A stretch of DNA of 10,532 bases from Clostridiales bacterium DTU092 (GTDB taxonomy: Bacteria; Bacillota; Clostridia; Caldicoprobacterales; Caldicoprobacteraceae). Location: NCBI GenBank assembly GCA_001513505.1, contig LFTM01000152.1, positions 1 to 10,532 on the forward strand, in the 5' to 3' direction. The position numbers were made by a program, and so were the translations under genes. Shown here one piece after another: positions 6,211 through 10,532 of the stretch (positions are counted from its first letter, which is position 1; each line of letters begins with the position of its first letter). The notes beneath the pieces were generated by a model. The model was not told the origin of the DNA. It saw only the letters and a program-made list of their open reading frames with translations, and made no database searches.

Positions 6211-6232
6211 GGTATATACCTTCAAATGGTAT
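6211..6232. promoter_or_regulatory. Cluster of GGTAT/ATACC half-sites before the gene at 6276
   Basis: GGTATATACC (6211-6220) is a perfect 10-base palindrome, and a third half-site, GGTAT (6228-6232), follows. The second and third half-sites can also form a 5-bp hairpin with a 7-base loop. Two overlapping TATAAT hexamers lie just upstream (6179-6184 and 6184-6189) but lack a well-spaced -35. This could be a weak promoter with an operator; chance is possible. Confidence 0.25.
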
Positions 6233-6275
6233 GAAACGATGAAATGCCGAATATTAATGATTTTGGGAGGAAGAT

Positions 6276-7181
6276 ATGAAGAGGATTGTGAGCGTCAGTA
6301 TAGGTGCCTCTTCACGTAATCATAGGGTGACTATGAACATCTGCGGTCAGGATTTTATCATCGAGAGGATAGGGACCGACGGAAATATAGGAAAGGCTAT
6401 CAGCCTTATAAAGGAGCTGGATGGCAAAGTTGATGTATTTGGCATGGGCGGGATCGACTTGTATCTTTACGGCAGGAATGGCAGGAAGTATATAATAAGA
6501 GCAGCACTGCCTATTGCCAGGGCCGCTATAAAAACCCCGATTGTCGATGGCTCCGGATTAAAGAATACACTGGAACGTAATGTAATAAATTTTATAAGCC
6601 AGCAATGTAATATATATCTCAACCAGAAAAAAGTGCTTCTGGTTTCGGGTATGGATAGGTTTGGAATGGCTGAGGCTTTTACCGATATGGGATGCAGTAT
6701 GATATTCGGTGATATAATATTTGCTTTGGGGCTTCCTATTCCCATTCACAGCCTCAAAAATCTGCACAGGTTGGCTGCTGTATTAATGCCTGTGATATCA
6801 CGTATGCCCTTTGAGTTTCTTTACCCTACGGGTAAAAAACAGGAGGAGGTAATGTCGAGATACAGCCGGTATTATCATATGGCAGATATTATTGCCGGGG
6901 ACTTCCTGTATATAAAACGGTATCTTCCTGATGATCTGAATGGCAAAATCATAGTAACCAACACCGTTACACTTCAGGATGTGCAGCTGCTTAAGGAACG
7001 CGGCGTTAAACTGCTGGTTACTTCAACTCCGGAATTTAACGGACGGTCGTTTGGAACCAATGTTATCGAGGCTTTGATAGTCAGCCTTTCAGGGAAGAGA
7101 CCTGAAGATATTACGCCCGATATGTATACAGATATGATACGCGAGTTTGGGATAAAGCACAGAGTGGAATATCTGAATTGA
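6276..7181 (+). CDS. Conserved protein of the family database-named 'quinate 5-dehydrogenase'
   Basis: A 301-residue protein I recognise as a conserved Firmicutes family that databases name quinate 5-dehydrogenase; I know of no biochemical proof of that name. Characteristic stretches are VSVSIGASSRNH (5-16), IIERIGTDG (28-36), VFGMGGIDLYLY (54-65), TPIVDGSGLKNTLER (87-101), a Rossmann-like VLLVSGMDRFGMAEAF (120-135), GDIIFALGLPIPI (145-157), FLYPTGKKQE (181-190), ADIIAGDF (203-210) and TPEFNGRSFGTNVIEA (251-266). The 120-135 segment has glycines spaced like a nucleotide-binding loop but is not a standard GxGxxG. No signal peptide or membrane segment is visible. GGGAGG (6265-6270) lies 5 bases before the ATG. 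The gene starts 104 bases after dusB and ends 15 bases before the next gene, so the three are probably co-transcribed. Substrate and cofactor unknown. Confidence 0.8.
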   Translation: MKRIVSVSIGASSRNHRVTMNICGQDFIIERIGTDGNIGKAISLIKELDGKVDVFGMGGIDLYLYGRNGRKYIIRAALPIARAAIKTPIVDGSGLKNTLERNVINFISQQCNIYLNQKKVLLVSGMDRFGMAEAFTDMGCSMIFGDIIFALGLPIPIHSLKNLHRLAAVLMPVISRMPFEFLYPTGKKQEEVMSRYSRYYHMADIIAGDFLYIKRYLPDDLNGKIIVTNTVTLQDVQLLKERGVKLLVTSTPEFNGRSFGTNVIEALIVSLSGKRPEDITPDMYTDMIREFGIKHRVEYLN

Positions 7182-7196
7182 ATGGGGATTGGTTAA

Positions 7197-8237
7197 ATGG
7201 GCAAGTTTGCCGTTATGACCCTTAAACACAGCGATAAAAGCTCGTATGACGGCAGTGAAAAAAACGATGGTTTTCTGCATAAGACTACCACAGCTTTTAG
7301 ACGGTGGATTGCTGACAGGCATATTAAAATTCTCACAACGGTTCAACATCGGGAGCAGCAGCGGGAACTGGGGTACGTAGTTGATTTTCCCGATTTTATT
7401 TTGCGATGGGATGAGCTTTCACCCCGCAGGCGTAAGAAAAGATTGTTAAGATATAAACAATTAATAAGGGAAGCTGGCGTTCAAATAGTGTGTGTCCCTT
7501 ATTTTTACGGCATGCTGCCGGGTGAAGTGGTTGAATTATTAGGCGATCAGGTGTTTTTATGCTACGGAAATAATTTGCGCTTTCTTACACTGATCGATAG
7601 TATTAAGCATTTAATTGGGATACTAAAAAACCGGTTATCCGGAATGGAAGCGGGGATCTGGTGTGCCGATACGGATATGGGACGTTTAATGGCCCGGATG
7701 CTGATGCCTTCCATTAATTTTATGACGCTGGGCGGCCATACAGCCGGCAGGCTTTTTCGGCTGTCTGATGAGATTATGAATGAAACCGGTCTGGCCTGTC
7801 CCGTTACAACTGATTTGGAAGAGTGTCTTAAGAAAAAACAGTTTGTGGTTTTAACCCAAAGATGTGACGTCAGTTTGCTGAAAAACGCTTCAATCGTTGT
7901 TTATACGGGCCCCATTGATTTAGAATATATGGAGGAGATTCGAAGCCTCCGGGGACCTTTCTGGATACTGTCGGGATGGACGGAATTGCCCGAAGACTTG
8001 GAGGCCGGTGCAAAGCTTTCCCCCTGGGAAACGATTGGAGTGCTGGAATCGGTGCTGGGCCTTTATGAAAAAGATTTGTCGGCTGAAAAAGGATTGGAAG
8101 ATAACTTTGGAGAAATAAAAGTGCAGGGCTTTATATCGGTTGACGGAGAGGTATCATATGACCGGTTTCGAATGCACTACTTTGCCGGGAGCAGACCGGC
8201 AAAGAATACTTACTTAAGGAAAATACAGAATAAATGA
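7197..8237 (+). CDS. Hypothetical protein with a Rossmann-like middle segment
   Basis: A 346-residue protein I do not recognise with confidence. The N-terminal part (about 30-95) is rich in charged residues, including RRRKKRLLRYK (78-88). The middle (about 150-222) reads AGIWCADTDMGRLMARML, then FMTLGGHTAGRLFRLSDEI, then LACPVTTDLEECLKKKQFVVLT. This beta-alpha-beta order, with a degenerate glycine loop and a later strand ending before a polar residue, resembles the NAD(P)-binding domain of shikimate/quinate dehydrogenase-like proteins. The usual GxGxxG is absent. The end (about 305-346) is a predicted beta-rich tail. It starts 15 bases after the 'quinate dehydrogenase' gene, with GGGG (7184-7187) 9 bases before the ATG, a weak ribosome site. 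The tight spacing suggests the two act together. Coding status is firm; function is unknown. Confidence 0.75.
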   Translation: MGKFAVMTLKHSDKSSYDGSEKNDGFLHKTTTAFRRWIADRHIKILTTVQHREQQRELGYVVDFPDFILRWDELSPRRRKKRLLRYKQLIREAGVQIVCVPYFYGMLPGEVVELLGDQVFLCYGNNLRFLTLIDSIKHLIGILKNRLSGMEAGIWCADTDMGRLMARMLMPSINFMTLGGHTAGRLFRLSDEIMNETGLACPVTTDLEECLKKKQFVVLTQRCDVSLLKNASIVVYTGPIDLEYMEEIRSLRGPFWILSGWTELPEDLEAGAKLSPWETIGVLESVLGLYEKDLSAEKGLEDNFGEIKVQGFISVDGEVSYDRFRMHYFAGSRPAKNTYLRKIQNK

Positions 8238-8255
8238 AAAAACCTGGCTTATTTC

Positions 8256-8284
8256 TTGACAAAGAATCTACAATTAAATATAAT
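8256..8284 (+). promoter_or_regulatory. Perfect consensus housekeeping promoter for greA-lysS
   Basis: TTGACA (8256-8261) and TATAAT (8279-8284) match the sigma-70/sigma-A consensus at all twelve positions and are exactly 17 bases apart. Transcription would start near 8291 and give greA a leader of about 190 bases. It lies just after the preceding gene's stop at 8237, so greA and lysS can be expressed independently of dusB. A perfect inverted repeat, TAGAAA-AA-TTTCTA (8303-8316), lies shortly downstream of the start. Confidence 0.85.
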
Positions 8285-8315
8285 GTATGAAATGAAAACA
8301 AATAGAAAAATTTCT

Positions 8316-8350
8316 AAGCACTGCCACAGAGGTTTCTTGTGCCAGTGCTT
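8316..8350 (+). promoter_or_regulatory. Stem-loop in the greA leader, possible attenuator
   Basis: AAGCACTG (8316-8323) and CAGTGCTT (8343-8350) pair perfectly over 8 bp. After a C-C mismatch the stem continues with CACA/TGTG (8325-8328 with 8338-8341). It lies about 25-60 bases into the predicted transcript. The following ATTGTTATTG is T-rich but not a clean T-run, so it could be a weak terminator or attenuator, or a 5'-end stabilising hairpin. E. coli greA has a leader terminator that yields small GraL transcripts; analogy here is inference only. Confidence 0.5.
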
Positions 8351-8483
8351 ATTGTTATTGATATGAAAGCCAAACAGGTGTAGTTTATTATGATGAATAA
8401 AAAAGTGTGACTTAAACATATATTATCATCATATTAAATCAAAGAAAATAAAAAGGGAAATTAAATGAAGGGGAGATTTTAGT

Positions 8484-8963
8484 ATGACAGATTATAAAGA
8501 CACTATACTAACACCCGAAGGCGTTGCAAAATTGGAGGAAGAACTGGAGTATTTGAAGACTGTAAAGCGTAAGCAGATAGCGGAACGAATTAAACAGTCC
8601 ATAGCATTTGGGGATTTAAGTGAGAATTCGGAGTACGATGAAGCAAAGAACGAACAGGCGTTTGTAGAAGGGCGGATTGTCACACTTGAGAACCTTCTCA
8701 GAAATGCAAGAATAATCGATGAAGAGGATATAACTACTGATGTAGTAAGTGTTGGTTCCAAAGTGAAATTGCAGGATGTTGAAACTAATGATATTATGGA
8801 ATATACAATAGTTGGTTCCACCGAGGCTGATCCGGCGAAGAACAAAATATCCAATAAGTCACCGGTTGGCATGGCTCTTTTGGGTAAATCCGTTGGAACC
8901 GTTGTAGATGTATATGTTCCGGATGGAGTTATTAAGTTTAAAATATTAGATATAAGTAAATAA
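8484..8963 (+). CDS. greA: Transcription elongation factor GreA
   Basis: A 159-residue protein that binds RNA polymerase, inserts its coiled coil through the secondary channel and stimulates cleavage of backtracked RNA so that elongation resumes. The N-terminal antiparallel coiled coil (about 10-78) carries the tip motif GDLSENSEYDEAK, with D44 and E47 equivalent to the acidic catalytic pair of E. coli GreA (D41, E44). The C-terminal FKBP-like domain (about 85-159) includes VSVGSKVKL, SPVGMALLGKSVGT and a final DGVIKFKILDI. Length matches the family. AAGGGGAG (8468-8475) lies 8 bases before the ATG. It has its own consensus promoter and a roughly 190-base leader with a stem-loop. lysS follows after 9 bases, the usual Firmicutes arrangement. 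Confidence 0.97.
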   Translation: MTDYKDTILTPEGVAKLEEELEYLKTVKRKQIAERIKQSIAFGDLSENSEYDEAKNEQAFVEGRIVTLENLLRNARIIDEEDITTDVVSVGSKVKLQDVETNDIMEYTIVGSTEADPAKNKISNKSPVGMALLGKSVGTVVDVYVPDGVIKFKILDISK

Positions 8964-8972
8964 GGATGTGAG

Positions 8973-10475
8973 ATGCGAATGAATGATTCAAGAGTAGAAA
9001 CCCATGATGAGCAACAGAATCTGAACGAAATTTTGCTTGTACGAAGGGAAAAATTAGAAAAACTTCGGCAGGAAGGTAAGGATCCCTTTGAGATTACTAC
9101 GTACAACGTCACCCATAAGGCCCTGGAAATAATTGATAATTTTGAAAATATGGAAGGGCAGACGGTTTCAATAGCCGGAAGAATAATGACTAAAAGGGTG
9201 ATGGGAAAGGCAAGTTTCGCACATATCCTTGATGGAAGCGGTCAGATACAGATATTTGTCCGTATCAATGAGGTAGGGGATGAACTGTATCAAAGCTTTA
9301 AATCCTATGACATTGGTGATATTATCGGGTTGACTGGCGTTGTTTTCAGGACCAAAATGGGTGAGATAACGGTAAATGCTCAGGATATAATCCTGCTTAC
9401 CAAATCTTTATACCCCCTTCCGGAAAAGTGGCATGGTCTTAAGGACCCTGATTTGCGGTACAGGCATCGCCATATGGATTTGATAGTAAATCCTGATGTG
9501 CGCCGTACCTTTATAATGCGGTCAAAGATTATCCGCGGTATTAGAAATTATCTGGATAATAAAGGTTATCTTGAGGTAGAGACACCAATTCTTCATACAA
9601 CGGCGGGAGGGGCGACGGCACGGCCGTTTATCACTCATCATAACACACTGGATATTGATATGTATCTGCGTATTGCCACCGAACTTCACCTAAAGCGTTT
9701 GATTATAGGCGGATTTGATAAGGTTTATGAAGTAGGAAGAATATTCAGGAATGAAGGTATGTCAATAAAGCACAACCCCGAGTTTACTTCTGTTGAGATA
9801 TATAAGGCTTATGGGGATTATTATGATATGATGGAACTCACTGAGGATATGATAGTAACCATAGCCAGGGAGACGTTAGGCACCACCAGAGTTATGTATC
9901 AGGGGGTTGAAGTTGATTTAACACCCCCATGGCAGAGGATGACCATGGTTGAGGCTGTTAAAAGGTACACCGGATTAGATTTTTCCGTCATATCAACGGA
10001 TCAGGAGGCAAGAGAAGCGGCTCAAAAGGCAGGCGTTGAGGTGGACAAGGACGCTACATGGGGCAAGGTGTTGAACGAAATTTTCGAGGAGAAGGTGGAG
10101 GAACATTTGGTACAGCCCACCTTTATAATGGATTACCCTGTTGAAGTTTCACCCCTTGCCAAGCGGATGAAGGACGACCCCAGGCTGACCTACCGGTTTG
10201 AGCTGTTTATAACCGGACGTGAAATGGCTAACGCCTTCTCGGAGCTGAACGATCCTATTGACCAAAGAGAACGGTTTATGGAACAGGCCCGGCTGCGTGC
10301 TGCCGGAGATGAGGAAGCCCATATGATGGATGAGGATTTTGTTCATGCTCTCGAGGTAGGAATGCCTCCAACGGGAGGTCTGGGTATTGGTATAGACAGA
10401 CTGGTTATGCTGCTGACCGATTCATATTCAATTCGTGACGTAATACTGTTTCCGACAATGAAGCCAAAGGAATAA
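8973..10475 (+). CDS. lysS: Class II lysyl-tRNA synthetase
   Basis: A 500-residue cytoplasmic enzyme that activates lysine with ATP and charges tRNA-Lys. The N-terminal anticodon-binding OB-fold spans about 64-145 (VSIAGRIMTKRVMGKASF, then DGSGQIQIFV). The class II catalytic domain follows with motif 1 (GYLEVETPILHTTAGGATAR, 198-217), motif 2 (VGRIFRNEGMSIKHNPEFTS, 254-273) and motif 3 (GLGIGIDRLVML, 469-480, R476 contacting ATP). DYPVEVSPLAK (387-397) and REMANAFSELNDP (416-428) are typical active-site stretches of bacterial LysRS. Length is normal and the frame is intact. AAGGA (8962-8966) overlaps the greA stop and lies 6 bases before the ATG at 8973, favouring that start over the in-frame ATG at 8979. 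It is co-transcribed with greA. The 57 bases after the stop show no terminator. Confidence 0.98.
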   Translation: MRMNDSRVETHDEQQNLNEILLVRREKLEKLRQEGKDPFEITTYNVTHKALEIIDNFENMEGQTVSIAGRIMTKRVMGKASFAHILDGSGQIQIFVRINEVGDELYQSFKSYDIGDIIGLTGVVFRTKMGEITVNAQDIILLTKSLYPLPEKWHGLKDPDLRYRHRHMDLIVNPDVRRTFIMRSKIIRGIRNYLDNKGYLEVETPILHTTAGGATARPFITHHNTLDIDMYLRIATELHLKRLIIGGFDKVYEVGRIFRNEGMSIKHNPEFTSVEIYKAYGDYYDMMELTEDMIVTIARETLGTTRVMYQGVEVDLTPPWQRMTMVEAVKRYTGLDFSVISTDQEAREAAQKAGVEVDKDATWGKVLNEIFEEKVEEHLVQPTFIMDYPVEVSPLAKRMKDDPRLTYRFELFITGREMANAFSELNDPIDQRERFMEQARLRAAGDEEAHMMDEDFVHALEVGMPPTGGLGIGIDRLVMLLTDSYSIRDVILFPTMKPKE

Positions 10476-10532
10476 AGGAAGATTGTATCCAAAAACCAGC
10501 ATCGAGACGCCGTATTCAGATGATTTATAGCT

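Noticed and set aside
8492..9112. 206-codon open frame on the minus strand across greA and the lysS start
   Set aside because: It lies antisense to two clearly genuine genes, is Ser/Thr/Phe-rich as expected of a shadow frame, and has no recognisable domain.

Overview
The window looks like a chromosomal segment from a Gram-positive anaerobe of the Clostridia (Firmicutes). The evidence is the dusB–greA–lysS gene order, strong purine-rich Shine-Dalgarno sites, GTG and TTG starts, AT-rich intergenic DNA and moderate GC. The genus cannot be told from the sequence. All genes lie on the + strand. No rRNA, tRNA, CRISPR array, transposase or integrase was seen.

Region 1 (1-513): the C-terminal end of a uroporphyrinogen decarboxylase (UroD)/MtaA-like gene. 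It is followed, with a one-base stop/start overlap, by a C-terminal fragment of a second UroD-like gene that lacks about two thirds of the fold.

Region 2 (592-4957): a four-gene sugar catabolic cluster that alternates two TIM-barrel 'sugar phosphate isomerase/epimerase' enzymes with two Gfo/Idh/MocA NAD(P)-dependent oxidoreductases. The last gene resembles levoglucosan dehydrogenase. The set of two oxidoreductases plus two barrels matches the oxidation, elimination, hydration and reduction scheme known for levoglucosan, so a 3-keto-sugar pathway on an anhydrosugar or glycoside is the best hypothesis. No transporter, regulator or glycosidase lies in the window. Candidate control elements are a palindrome upstream of the first gene, a possible internal promoter before the third gene, and two stem-loops between the third and fourth genes.

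Region 3 (4958-8237): a 231-base leader holding a long G-U-rich RNA hairpin and a terminator-like hairpin precedes dusB (tRNA-dihydrouridine synthase, most likely starting at TTG 5189). Two poorly characterised genes follow. One belongs to a family carried in databases as 'quinate 5-dehydrogenase'; the other is a hypothetical protein with a Rossmann-like middle section.

Region 4 (8238-10532): a perfect consensus housekeeping promoter (TTGACA, 17 bases, TATAAT) and a leader stem-loop precede greA. lysS follows greA after 9 bases. The last 57 bases (10476-10532) hold nothing I can identify. No gene-free stretch exceeds 300 bases; the longest are 8238-8483 and 4958-5188, both described below.
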